Below, one piece after another: positions 15,655 through 24,033 of a DNA stretch of 24,033 nt. The position numbers and the translations under genes are program-made. Every line of letters begins with the position of its first letter. Positions within the stretch are counted from its first letter, which is position 1. This stretch comes from CAYFLR01 sp964343805. Its GTDB lineage: Bacteria; Bdellovibrionota_B; Oligoflexia; CAYFLR01. A model generated the notes under the pieces. The model was not told the origin of the DNA and did not search any database. It saw only the letters and a program-made list of their open reading frames with translations. The stretch is from the NCBI GenBank assembly GCA_964343805.1, contig CAYFLR010000077.1, forward strand, positions 1 through 24,033. Reading direction: 5' to 3'.

Positions 15655-16505
15655 ATTAAACTCAGACTGCTTCATATTTTCACATTCATTTTAGTCCTAC
15701 CAACACTATCTGCTAAAGATGTGGTACTACTTGATGGAGAAGGGAAACAGCCAAGTGACTATAGGCGTGTAGTGAGTTCACTAGAATCTGGCGATCGAGT
15801 CGTGTTTAAAGACGTCTCGTTCTTATTATTAGAGAATTTGGGAGAGGGATCTACTTCAAGAATCTTCGATATTGGTGAAGGTCGAGCCCTACGCATTAAC
15901 TTTACTGAGACATATGAAAGGAAGAAAGATCATTTCCGCTTAGGTTATCCGCTTTTAAAAAAGTATGGTGTTCGTACAGCTAAACTCTATCCAAAAATTG
16001 GGGTAGATGGAGTTTATATTGTTGTTCAAAAAGAAGACATCCGATTTAACCTAGNNNNNNNNNNTATATTACAGAAAACCTAGATAAGTTTTCCCCAAAA
16101 GAATTAGATACCATCTGGAAACAGCTAGAGAAATTTGCTCGTTCTGTGGCAGCCTTTCGCCGTATTCAAGACTTTAAAGGATTAAATATTGTCTTAACCC
16201 GCAATCGAGGGTGGATTCTACTTGATTGGGATAGTGATCACGAGCTAGTTAGCAAGAAAAAGGGTGAAAGCCCTTTTGATTATTATCCAGGACTTTTTAG
16301 AATGGTGCTACCTGAAAAGATAAAGGCGCGAATTGATAAAGCAATTCAAGAAGAACGCAAAACAAGATGGCGCGGTTGGAATCTAGGCCATAANNNNNNN
16401 NNNNNNNNNNNNNNNNNNNNNNNNNNNNNNNNNNNNNNNNNNNNNNNTGCACTCAACTCAGCATTAAGTCTAAAAAAAATCGCTAGTTATTGGGATAATT
16501 CTTGA
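15655..16505 (+). CDS. Exported protein-kinase-fold protein, apparent ATT start, two gaps
   Basis: A GTG at 15721 would begin inside the domain. Reading upstream in frame gives a full signal peptide, KLRLLHIFTFILVLPTLSA, starting at ATT (15655), with GGGAG 5 nt before it. The kinase fold is visible: Gly-rich loop LGEGSTSRIF (residues 62-71), then ALRI where the VAIK Lys is replaced by Arg80. After the gap at 16055-16064 come IQDFKGLNIVL (16164-16196), which fits HRDxKxxN with Asp, Lys and Asn kept, and LLDWD (16218-16232) at the DFG position. So catalytic Asp and metal Asp are present while the usual Lys is not. The tail crosses 54 Ns to a stop at 16505. Activity and substrate are unknown; an atypical periplasmic kinase or pseudokinase is inferred. 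Confidence 0.7.
16055..16064. other. Assembly gap (10 N)
   Basis: Nominal-length gap in the kinase-like gene, between its N-lobe and catalytic loop. The change of nominal frame across it is uninformative. The missing part would contain the hinge and probably helices of the C-lobe. Confidence 0.95.
16394..16447. other. Assembly gap (54 N)
   Basis: Longer gap near the 3' end of the kinase-like gene. Its size differs from the other five, so it may be an estimated length. The 18 codons after it stay open to a TGA at 16503-16505. Confidence 0.95.
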
Positions 16506-16613
16506 GGCAATAACCTCTATCTTCGACCTTTAGCTTATCCTTTATTCCTTTTATTTCCTTTTCATCCCCATTGAGTTCTGCTCTTACATTTTTTTCCACC
16601 TATTTATAAAATT

Positions 16614-17909
16614 TTACTCACCGCTACAAAACTCCATGAGAATAAAAGGCTTTGCATCCTTGGGGCAGAACTCTGTATGTTTTAAATTTTGTATTGGATT
16701 TTCATCTAAAGAGAGACCCGCCAAAAATTCAAGATCACTCAAAGGACGCAGATCTGAAACGTTATTGTGATCTAAATCTAGATACTTTAACCCTTTCAAA
16801 CTTGCTAAAGGTTTTATATCTGAAATATTATTTCTTGCTAAATTTAAGATTTTTATTTTATTAAGTTGGCGCAAGGGGCTAACATCCACAATATCGCTAT
16901 TTGTAGCGTTAAGCCATGATAATTTTTCATAGTCACTTAGATCTCTTAAATCGGCTTCTTTAACGCCAGAGAATGATAAAATAACAAGCCACTTTAGATC
17001 TTTAAATGGTTTTAAATTTTTCACCAATCTCCGCTCACAGGGATCATAAGAACCAGTGGAGCTAGTTGCTTGACAGGACATGCTAAATTGTTGCAGGTTC
17101 TCAAAATACTTCACAGCTTCAATATTGTGTAAATTCCAATTATTGCTAAGGTATAATTGTGTCAAATTACCTAATGACATAAGAGGNNNNNNNNNNGCAT
17201 GAGAATTAATAATTAAGGTCCTTAACCTTATAAGAGAGGATAAAGGGTTAATATTTTTAATTTTGTATCCAGTTGATTCAGACTCGTTTTCAAGGACGAG
17301 TGAGTAAAGCTGTTCTAGAGTCGAAAGTGGTTCAAGGTCAGCTATCTGTGTGTTATTTAAAACTAGGGTTTCTAATCTAGGCATACGATAAAGAAACTTC
17401 GCATCTTTCAAGGGAACTGCTCTAATATCAAGACTTTTCAATTGAGGCAGATGGAGTTTATCTAATGATTTGACCTCTATATCTGTCAAACTTAAATACT
17501 CTAGCTTACTAAATGAATTTAAAATATCGAAATCAAGTCTACTTGCTCTGCTAATAGAAAGGTTTTTTACAAATTTAAAAAATGAAATGGGTTTGAAATC
17601 TGAAACGCGAGGAACGATATCAGTATCAGAATCTTTTAATCTAACTGGATGTAAGTATATAGATTTAGTACTCTTCAAATGCCCTTCTACTTTATCACAA
17701 TCTTGCGGATATTTGAATTTCCTTATTTTTAGTAAATCTAATGTGATCTTTCGAGCTTCAGAAGCAGAGTCATAGTTCTGACACATTTCTACAAAGGTCT
17801 CACCTTTGATCATCCTCGGTAAAGGGAATATCCCTAATATGAAAACAATTAATAGGTTGCGAGAAGATTTTAGCCAATTTGATCTGAAATTAATGTAAGA
17901 TAAAGCCAT
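16614..17909 (-). CDS. Exported internalin-type leucine-rich-repeat protein
   Basis: A start at ATG 17909 is favoured over the GTG at 17945; neither has a Shine-Dalgarno. The product (about 431 residues) has a basic start and hydrophobic segment (NLLIVFILGIFPLP) consistent with a signal peptide. From about residue 115 it carries many 20-23-residue leucine-rich repeats of the internalin type (LKILNLARNNISDIKPLASL, LKYLDLDHNNVSDLRPLSDL), broken by a 10-N gap. A Cys-containing insertion (SCQATSSTGSYDPCERR) interrupts the array, and Cys-containing sequence caps the C-terminus (FCPKDAKPFILMEFC). Such repeats form a curved binding surface for proteins. Partner unknown. It is divergent from the DUF4377-like lipoprotein gene at 17972. 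Confidence 0.85.
   Translation of the reverse strand: MALSYINFRSNWLKSSRNLLIVFILGIFPLPRMIKGETFVEMCQNYDSASEARKITLDLLKIRKFKYPQDCDKVEGHLKSTKSIYLHPVRLKDSDTDIVPRVSDFKPISFFKFVKNLSISRASRLDFDILNSFSKLEYLSLTDIEVKSLDKLHLPQLKSLDIRAVPLKDAKFLYRMPRLETLVLNNTQIADLEPLSTLEQLYSLVLENESESTGYKIKNINPLSSLIRLRTLIINSHXXXXPLMSLGNLTQLYLSNNWNLHNIEAVKYFENLQQFSMSCQATSSTGSYDPCERRLVKNLKPFKDLKWLVILSFSGVKEADLRDLSDYEKLSWLNATNSDIVDVSPLRQLNKIKILNLARNNISDIKPLASLKGLKYLDLDHNNVSDLRPLSDLEFLAGLSLDENPIQNLKHTEFCPKDAKPFILMEFCSGE
17187..17196. other. Assembly gap (10 N)
   Basis: Nominal-length gap inside the leucine-rich-repeat gene. Whole repeats may be missing. Confidence 0.95.
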
Positions 17910-17915
17910 AAAATT

Positions 17916-17921
17916 ATTATA
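17916..17921 (-). promoter_or_regulatory. Possible -10 box giving a leaderless LRR transcript
   Basis: On the - strand TATAAT is followed by 6 nt and then the ATG at 17909, placing a transcription start at or next to the start codon. This would explain the lack of a Shine-Dalgarno. The -35 region is poor (TGTCAT at 17 bp). Confidence 0.35.
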
Positions 17922-17971
17922 AATGACTTTATTAATAGATGACACTTTTTTGGTCTATGAGGTGAGCTAAA

Positions 17972-19018
17972 ATGAAAATTGTTTTCCTTTCATTTCAAAA
18001 ATCTATTGTATTTACAGCATTGTTCATCCTCTTATCCTGTGAAGATGAAGGCACAGTAAAAACGATCAACGTTGACTCCTATCAAAGCCCTTGCCTGCTG
18101 TGGTTCCGAACTTTAAATACCTGTTTTCGTATTAAAGATGAAGGAGATACAAAGTACCAAGTTCATAACGCTCGCATTGCTGATTTTGATTACTCCTGGG
18201 GACATAAATATAAACTAAAAATACTCGAAGATGATGAGGTTGATGGACGAATTGATGGCCCAGACCAAAGTCGGACATTATTGGAAGTATTAAAAGATGA
18301 GGAAGAGAAAGTAGGCAAGTTATTTAAATATACCAACATTTCAGCTGGCTTCAATTTCATTAGAAAGAAGGAGGGAAAATACCTCTTAATGGGAGAAAAA
18401 CCTTTCTCCTGTTCAACAACAGCCAATTGTTCACAATTAGAACTTCTGTGGGACACCTATAATATGGATTTTAGTTTTAAGTATCTTGGGGCATCAAATA
18501 TTGAGCTTTCGAAATGGGATTTTTCAAACCAAAGCTGGCACATTGCGCCTGCTATGGGAGTTTGCACAGAGAAGAAAGGGCTTTGTTTTCTAGTTAGACC
18601 CAATACCATTGAAAAATTTAAAGTTATTAACCATGGCATTAAAGATTTTGATTTTAAATGGGGATTTTACTATCAAATTGAAGTGGGCCGTTCTTTACAA
18701 GAAGAACAAACTGAAGATGAATCATTAGTTGAAACAAAGCTTATTAAGATCATTAAAGAGGAGGAAATTGATATTGGCCGACCTTTATCCATCGAGGGTG
18801 TAAGCCTGAAAGATACCACCATTTTAAAAGTTGAAGAAAATGAAGTTTATACAATTTATGATAAAGAATTCAGCTGCAGTGATAAAGCTGATTGCGATGC
18901 TTTAATAGCCCAAAGTGGTTCTGACCAGTTAGTTGATCTACAATTCAAATATCTGGGACAAGGTGAGATCAAATTAATCTCCTGGACAAAAGCAATTCCT
19001 CCTTCTAATGAAAATTAA
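17972..19018 (+). CDS. Lipoprotein with two DUF4377-like repeats
   Basis: GAGGTGAG precedes the ATG and the leader ends ILLSC (Cys23). The 348 residues fall into two homologous halves, about 34-183 and 190-339. Each begins with a Cys pair (C41/C51; C198/C205), then a matching core (IADFDYSWGHKYKL at 69-82; IKDFDFKWGFYYQI at 223-236), an acidic insert, and a tail with another Cys pair and FKYLG (FSCSTTANC...FKYLGASNIELSKW; FSCSDKADC...FKYLGQGEIKLISW). The core matches my memory of DUF4377 (I-x-GF-x-Y-x2-G-x2-Y-x-L), often found in META/HslJ-type envelope lipoproteins. The DUF match is moderate; the duplication is certain. Function unknown. Confidence 0.8.
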   Translation: MKIVFLSFQKSIVFTALFILLSCEDEGTVKTINVDSYQSPCLLWFRTLNTCFRIKDEGDTKYQVHNARIADFDYSWGHKYKLKILEDDEVDGRIDGPDQSRTLLEVLKDEEEKVGKLFKYTNISAGFNFIRKKEGKYLLMGEKPFSCSTTANCSQLELLWDTYNMDFSFKYLGASNIELSKWDFSNQSWHIAPAMGVCTEKKGLCFLVRPNTIEKFKVINHGIKDFDFKWGFYYQIEVGRSLQEEQTEDESLVETKLIKIIKEEEIDIGRPLSIEGVSLKDTTILKVEENEVYTIYDKEFSCSDKADCDALIAQSGSDQLVDLQFKYLGQGEIKLISWTKAIPPSNEN

Positions 19019-19093
19019 GATCATCCAGCAAGTACAGTCGACCGATTTATTATTTGACTAATTAATATTTTATGATACATAAAATCTAAGCTT

Positions 19094-19123
19094 TTATCTA
19101 ATTTTTATTAATAATTTAGATAA
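19094..19123. repeat. AT-rich inverted repeat before the 19180 gene
   Basis: TTATCTAA (19094-19101) and TTAGATAA (19116-19123) are exact 8-bp inverted arms with a 14-nt spacer, in the 161-bp gap between 19018 and 19180. It is very AT-rich and may be chance or an operator-like site. Confidence 0.3.
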
Positions 19124-19179
19124 CACGCCATGCTACATCATTAAAAGAATCATTTTCATTATTTAGAAGGAATTACATC

Positions 19180-20208
19180 ATGAAACGGTTGAAACCTTTA
19201 TTATTAGCCATCTTACCTTTTATCTTTATATCTAGTTCATTGCATGCACAAAGAGGATTACTTCCAGGAGCTGCAGCTCTTGCAGCAAGACAATCTATTA
19301 AGAAAATGGGATTTTTAACCTTGGCCCCACGCTGCAACAGTTTTACCCATAGTGCAAGGGATAGAAAACAATGCCATAATGCCCTTAAGAAGATGTTTAG
19401 AGCATTAGATATTAGGATTACTGTAAAGGGTGAATTTGGTTTTGCTGCCTTTGGCAAAGAGCTGATCGAACTTCTTAAACAACCCAAAACTAGAAGTTAT
19501 TTATCTGATCTTAAACAAATCTTATCAGATAGTGAAAACCCCCATTCCTACAACCTTTGGCATTGGACATTAGATTACTTTAACCACAATAAACTCGAAG
19601 CATTGAGGCATATTGCTATACTTTTTCAGGATTCGAGCGATTATGTCCATGTGGCCTATGTTAAAGGAAGTGGATTTAGCGAAGAAGAAGCCAACTCTCT
19701 TCAGTTAGTAAATAAACTGCTCAGTGAGAAATTAAAATTTAATTTATATCCTGAGCATCTGATTCAAACCAAGGTGAGGTCACAGTATCATTATTATGTT
19801 ATCCGCTACCTCTCTTATAAAACTTGTCAAAGGGATAATTCTAAATATTGTAACCTTGTTCCCTTTTTACTGGATTCTACTTATCACTTTTTCACCAAGT
19901 CCATGTTGTCCTTTGCCTCCTTAAATCTCGATGAGGAGCAATTACGTCTTTTTACCGAAAAATGGACAACCAAATCTTTGGCGAGTCTTCTCAATTTCAC
20001 ATCCATTTTAAAACGAAGTTATCAGGTTCTCGTTCTCACCCCTCCCCCTTTCAATCCGGATCAAAGAACTTATGAAATCGAAAGCTTATATTTGGGTTAT
20101 CTAGGGAGTTTAGATGGGCATGTAAATCAAAATGAGATACTGAGCTTTGATGAGTTTAAGGTCTTTATGGGACAGGACTCCCAAGCCTTTTTTCAAGACA
20201 TGTTTTAA
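19180..20208 (+). CDS. Secreted protein of unknown function
   Basis: AGAAGGA precedes the ATG at a slightly long but usable distance. The 342-residue product has a signal peptide (MKRLKPLLLAILPFIFISSS, cleavage likely after LHA). The mature chain is mainly helical, with cysteines at PRCNSF, KQCHNA, KTCQRD and KYCNLV that could pair, and a C-terminal stretch (GSLDGHVNQNEILSFDEFKVF) that recalls an EF-hand loop. That loop, D-G-x-V-N-x-N-E-I-x-x-x-E-F, is suggestive of calcium binding but only one such loop is seen. It is convergent with the YejM-like gene. I recognise no family. Confidence 0.75.
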   Translation: MKRLKPLLLAILPFIFISSSLHAQRGLLPGAAALAARQSIKKMGFLTLAPRCNSFTHSARDRKQCHNALKKMFRALDIRITVKGEFGFAAFGKELIELLKQPKTRSYLSDLKQILSDSENPHSYNLWHWTLDYFNHNKLEALRHIAILFQDSSDYVHVAYVKGSGFSEEEANSLQLVNKLLSEKLKFNLYPEHLIQTKVRSQYHYYVIRYLSYKTCQRDNSKYCNLVPFLLDSTYHFFTKSMLSFASLNLDEEQLRLFTEKWTTKSLASLLNFTSILKRSYQVLVLTPPPFNPDQRTYEIESLYLGYLGSLDGHVNQNEILSFDEFKVFMGQDSQAFFQDMF

Positions 20209-20231
20209 TTCAGTTTTTTGTTATCCATATC

Positions 20232-22143
20232 TTAATAAGCCGCTTTTAAAAAACGCTGAAAACGGTACTTCATTTGCTGAGAGAGACGAAGCCACTCCTC
20301 TTTATTCGCCGGACTCACCACTTGATCCTCTAAATCGGTCACCTTAAAAAGATGGTAATCTCCTAAAAAATTGGCTTTCATTTTTAGCCAATATTTATAT
20401 TTTGGAGTGATTAAACTAATACGGTTAGAATGAAAAGGAAAACCCGATCCACTCACCATTAGAAAGTGATTAGAGGGATAGGGTTTAAGGAGAGAAATTC
20501 CACTCATCCATGATGTGTATTGGGACCCCGGAGATAGGTAATCTATAATGGTAGGCCAAATATCCACATGACTAGACAGAGCCACTTCTTTTGGAAAAAT
20601 ACCCGGTAAACAAAATACTAATGGAACCTGCACCCGTTCATTAATTAAATTAGACACTCCATGCCCCAACAACCCATACTCCCAAAACTCCTCCCCATGA
20701 TCGCCGGTGAACACGATAATGGTATTATCTTGCTGCCCCGCTAGTTCTATANNNNNNNNNNCTTTGAGTCAATTTTTTAAAAAGAGAGTCTATAAAATAC
20801 AAACTGTTTTTATAGCGATTTACAATTAAATCTTTATGCTTTGAGAGCTTCTGGTCTCCCATAAAATGGTTGTAATCCTGAGCCATCACCGGCTTAAACT
20901 TTTCAAACTCCGGCGGATAATAATAATTATGATGGGGAGATATTAAAAAGCCAAAAAAGAACCAAGGTGTGTCAGGAGAGTTTTTTGCATCTCTTAAAAG
21001 TTCACTTAGATCTTGAATGAGAGCTTGATCTCCCCTATAGCCACTCAGAGTGCAATTTTGATACTCATCGAACTGATTCTCTAGCCAGATCTTCTTACCC
21101 TGTGAGTCTAACCCTGAACAGGCTTTTCCTTTGATTTGATAACCTTGCTTTTTCAAAAGGGTTAAGGGAAAACTGGGAGTTTTATAATCCAAAAAAGAGC
21201 GGTAGTTATAAGAGTCAACTCCATGCAATAAAGAGAACATCCCATAATAGGTGGTATTGGAACCTGAGTAATGTTTTTGCGGACGAATGCAGTGATTTTT
21301 TCGAGGATAAGTATAGATATGAGGAGTCAGTTTTTTGGATATCATATCTCCTCTGAAGGTTTCCACAGCCAGCATTATAATATTAGGTCTTCGTGACCAC
21401 CTTTTCTCATTAAGTGGAAGGTTAGGAAGAGAAAGTTTAAGCTGCTTATTTTGGAGCTTAAGACGGTAGAAGGTAGAAAACCAAGGAAAAGTCTGAATTA
21501 AAACGGACCCTTCTTTTTTTAAGGCGCTCACCATATGACGAGTGGTCAAGTTTAAATAGACTCCACCAATAAAGATCACCACAATTATACTTGCTTGATA
21601 ACTTAATTTGAGATTCTTATGCTCTGGAAAAAGAGATAATAACCGTTGGAGAATGAAAAAAAGTAATGCCTGCCCTAAAGTTAGAAGTAAAAAGCCCACC
21701 ACTACCGTCGCTGACATGGCAAAATCAAGCCCAATATCTTTAACAAAGTTAGGCTTTGTGACCTCCTCCAAAAGACTGGGAGAGTCTAAGTGCAAACCCA
21801 TATTGATAAAGACTTTCAGATCTAAAAAAACCAATGTTAAAAGGAGAGAAAAAATAAGAAAAGTAAGGTAATGAATCCATTGAGAGTTAAGAAAATAGCG
21901 GCTTAACCTCAATTTGTAAACCACAAATCGAAGGAAAAATCCGCCCAAGATCCATAAACTCCACAGCGTGAAAACCATGGAAATAATGTAAGTTCGAAAC
22001 CTGGCAATATGACCGAGGTCAAAATCTATCTGTACTACTTGCAAAAAATTAGGGCCGTAATAAAGGTAGGCCCAAGCTATTACAAAACAGTTGATTAAGG
22101 CTAAAAGGCTATTGGTAACCCAGCTGGAAACTCCGCTTTTCAC
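20232..22143 (-). CDS. YejM/PbgA-like inner-membrane sulfatase-family protein, one gap
   Basis: The product begins at a GTG (22143), with GGGAG about 12 nt upstream. Five hydrophobic segments (about 11-29, 51-73, 91-112, 143-168, 183-200) precede an alkaline-phosphatase-superfamily domain: RRPNIIMLAVETFRGD (251-266), then HYSGSNTTYYGMF, which resembles the YejM segment around its conserved Thr (Thr298 here). After the N run (20752-20761) come VFTGDHGEEFWEYGLLGHG and VQVPLVFCLPG, standard metal-site and following motifs. Length (about 630 residues) and five-helix layout fit YejM/PbgA, which in enterobacteria helps control LPS synthesis via LpxC turnover. LtaS-like or phosphoethanolamine transferases are alternatives. 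The frame change at the gap is an assembly effect. Confidence 0.85.
20752..20761. other. Assembly gap (10 N)
   Basis: Nominal-length gap in the sulfatase domain of the YejM-like gene, just before the GDHGEE motif. Both sides read through in frames that join if the true gap is a multiple of three. Confidence 0.95.
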
Positions 22144-22226
22144 TATTTTTATAGTCTCCCTATTTTAAAACCATTATTTCTATTGAGAGTAGCAAGTCCT
22201 CATGAGTTGGTAACGCATGGAGGCAT

Positions 22227-22257
22227 ATTATATCTATAAAAATAAAAAAAAAGTCAA
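22227..22257 (-). promoter_or_regulatory. Possible promoter of the YejM-like gene
   Basis: On the - strand TTGACT (22252-22257) and TATAAT (22227-22232) are 19 bp apart with a T-rich spacer. The hexamers are good and the spacing is long. The leader to 22143 would be about 75 nt. Confidence 0.35.
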
Positions 22258-22286
22258 CAAAAGGTAAAACAGACCGATAGAAGAAA

Positions 22287-23357
22287 ATGAAAGTTTTCCT
22301 TTTATCTATTTTGATCTTTTTTCAGCAAGAAATGGGGGCGGTTCTCTATTCACAGAATTTATCTGCTCCTGATCTGGATAGTTTTGCATTTCAACAGACA
22401 TCATTAGAGGTGGGTATATTGGTGGACAGCTTTAAAATAGGCTACACTGAACTACAAAAAGAACGCAATCATGTAAATTCGCATTCGACCGATTACTGTC
22501 AGAATAACTTATCTCATTCCCATAATTTCGCCCAACGAATTGGTTTTTTTATCCAAGAGATGTTTGTTCCCATTCCCTCTGGCATTGAAGGTATTGCACC
22601 TTACTATCATGTTAATACCCAATCATCTTCCTTTTCAAGAATGAGCTTGGTAACACACTCACTTTGCCCTGTTACTAAAAAGAGTTTAAGAAAGACCATA
22701 AAAAAAATGCCTTCTTCTAAGGTTATCCAACAGGCCAATAATTTTGCACTAAGACACAATGAGCTTCGAATGCTCTCTCTATATGGTGATTATGAAGCAA
22801 CTATAGAACTTCTCAAACATTGGCAGCGTCTATTTTTCTGTCTTGGTTATAAAGAATCGCTTTCCACGGCGGATAGTACCAATTCCTATAAAGTAGCTCG
22901 AAAATATGCACCCTCAGGATATCAAAAACCAGAGGGGGTAAAATTTTATGAAGACCCTTATCAGAATGAAGCCAGTAAACTCAATATCGGTATTTTCCAA
23001 TTTACGCCTAATAAGTTTGGTAATATTTCACCCTGTTTGAGAAGTTGGAGAAAAATGTACCCCAAGTGTCAAATCTACAATGAAGAGTCCTTCACTCCAA
23101 TTTTGGGGAGTTCCTATCAGAGCTTTAATGCCTTCTGCGGGGTTCATAAGTTGGTACAAACATTCTCAGTTCAAGCCCATACCACGAAGAGAAGAAATAC
23201 TCATCCCGAAAACTTAGAAAATGGAAAGTTAAAATTACCCAAAAAACGATGCGTAACTCCCCATTTTTATGCTGGATGGGCCTACAACCATTTTGGTCCG
23301 CTCATGAACTCCACTGGAACTAATTTAGGAAAACTGTTTAAATGTATTGCAAAGTGA
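22287..23357 (+). CDS. Secreted protein with a lysozyme-like motif
   Basis: The 356-residue product has a signal peptide (MKVFLLSILIFFQQEMGAVL); the ribosome-binding site is weak. The C-terminal half contains FFCLGYKESLSTADS (Glu190) followed about 45 residues later by LNIGIFQFTP and then a Cys/Trp stretch (ISPCLRSWRKMYPKC). A catalytic Glu in an x-ES-S context followed by a G-x-FQ-x-T/S segment is the usual layout of lysozyme and transglycosylase (SLT) folds. Many cysteines suit an extracytoplasmic fold. If right, it would cleave peptidoglycan. The family is not certain because the spacing and flanking residues are diverged. It is divergent from the YejM-like gene. Confidence 0.7.
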   Translation: MKVFLLSILIFFQQEMGAVLYSQNLSAPDLDSFAFQQTSLEVGILVDSFKIGYTELQKERNHVNSHSTDYCQNNLSHSHNFAQRIGFFIQEMFVPIPSGIEGIAPYYHVNTQSSSFSRMSLVTHSLCPVTKKSLRKTIKKMPSSKVIQQANNFALRHNELRMLSLYGDYEATIELLKHWQRLFFCLGYKESLSTADSTNSYKVARKYAPSGYQKPEGVKFYEDPYQNEASKLNIGIFQFTPNKFGNISPCLRSWRKMYPKCQIYNEESFTPILGSSYQSFNAFCGVHKLVQTFSVQAHTTKRRNTHPENLENGKLKLPKKRCVTPHFYAGWAYNHFGPLMNSTGTNLGKLFKCIAK

Positions 23358-23379
23358 CACCAAAATCATCAACCAAAAG

Positions 23380-24033
23380 TCAGTTCATCTTTTCAAAAAT
23401 GTAATCCCTAACCCGAGCCAAATTATCAAAAGGTTTTGACAAATAACCTTTCGCTCCTTTAGTTAAGGCCATTTGTATTTCCGGATCATTAGTGGGAAAA
23501 CCAGACATAATAAACACTGAGGTTGCGGGGCTCGATTCATTGACTTTATCTAAGATTCCCAAGCCAGAAATGAGAGGCATCTTCATGTCGGTAAGAATAA
23601 TATCATATGAGTAATCTTGTATCTTGGCAATCGCTTCTTTGGGCTTGTTAGTTGACTCTACCTCACAAATGCTATCAAAATACTCCAGAAGAAGTTTTGT
23701 TATATCAACCTCATCATCTACAATAAGCATTTTCAAACCCTTTTTGGCTTTTAACGAAGAGCATTCTGTTTGACCATTTTCCGGCTTTTGAATCTTGCTG
23801 TCTAATAAGTTAGGATGCTCTACTCTCGGGAAGGAAATCTCAAAAAGAGTTCCTTTAGACACCTCACTCTTGACTTCAATGTGACCATGGTGCATTTCGA
23901 TGATATTTTTGGTAATTGAAAGGCCCAGCCCGGTCCCCTTATCAGTTTCTTTGGTAGTGAAAAAGGGATCAAAAATTCGATCTAAATTTTCTGAGGGAAT
24001 CCCCATTGCATTGTCTTCATGTTGGACAGTAAT
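23380..24033 (-). CDS. Hybrid histidine kinase, C-terminal part (5' end outside window)
   Basis: The frame stays open to the window edge, so the N-terminus is missing. The visible part starts in the ATPase domain: DNAMGI (G1-like box, with Ala for the second Gly), FDPFFTTK (F box), GTGLGL (G2 box). After a linker a receiver domain follows: LIVDDE (acidic pair), DIILTDMKMP (phospho-acceptor Asp), FIMSGF (Ser in the Thr/Ser position) and YLSKPF (conserved Lys). No output domain follows the receiver. The protein would autophosphorylate on a His upstream and pass the phosphate to its own receiver, then probably to a separate HPt protein. The sensed signal is not visible. Confidence 0.93.
   Translation of the reverse strand: MTVQHEDNAMGIPSENLDRIFDPFFTTKETDKGTGLGLSITKNIIEMHHGHIEVKSEVSKGTLFEISFPRVEHPNLLDSKIQKPENGQTECSSLKAKKGLKMLIVDDEVDITKLLLEYFDSICEVESTNKPKEAIAKIQDYSYDIILTDMKMPLISGLGILDKVNESSPATSVFIMSGFPTNDPEIQMALTKGAKGYLSKPFDNLARVRDYIFEKMN

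Noticed and set aside
16146..16505. Separate gene starting at GTG 16146
   Set aside because: The frame continues upstream to the gap with kinase-like sequence (YITENLDKF...), so it is the second part of the gene at 15655.
20232..20714. Separate sulfatase fragment gene
   Set aside because: Its frame extends upstream to the N run and supplies the missing DHG motif of the YejM-like gene.

Overview
The window is AT-rich bacterial DNA from a draft or metagenomic scaffold. It has six runs of N, all inside genes. The organism is probably Gram-negative: most products carry Sec or lipoprotein signal peptides, there are outer-membrane-barrel-like proteins, and there is an inner-membrane YejM/PbgA-like protein. 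A Bdellovibrio-type bacterium (Bdellovibrionota/Oligoflexia) is my best guess. It rests on the dense run of small lineage-restricted lipoproteins and on one lipobox context, YQNCG, that I associate with that group. No rRNA, tRNA, ribosomal protein or other phylogenetic marker is present, so this is inference.

Layout. 1-248: tandem 62-bp structured repeats. 286-9845: exported proteins of mixed orientation, namely a large lipoprotein, a lysine-tract secreted protein, two secreted proteins, a PPC-domain protein, a lipoprotein, an outer-membrane-like protein and two further lipoproteins. 9846-10170: a regulatory-looking gap packed with inverted repeats and a second pair of 62-bp structured repeats. 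10171-12949: an apparent three-gene operon of a small membrane protein, an internally duplicated lipoprotein and a lipase-like lipoprotein. 13086-15363: a lipoprotein, a small beta-barrel, a rhodanese and a small acidic lipoprotein. 15655-19018: an exported protein-kinase-fold protein with an apparent ATT start, a leucine-rich-repeat protein, and a lipoprotein with two DUF4377-like repeats. 19180-24033: a secreted protein, the YejM/PbgA-like membrane sulfatase-family protein, a secreted protein with a lysozyme-like motif, and the 3' part of a hybrid histidine kinase.

Nearly everything here is envelope or exported. Nine genes encode likely lipoproteins and about eight more encode Sec-exported proteins. 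Only the rhodanese and the kinase/receiver fragment look cytoplasmic, and two proteins are integral to the inner membrane. Most genes are single units with their own ribosome-binding site, so this is not one clear pathway. The parts most worth follow-up are the two families of 62-bp hairpin repeats and the exported kinase-like protein. Several genes have internal duplications.
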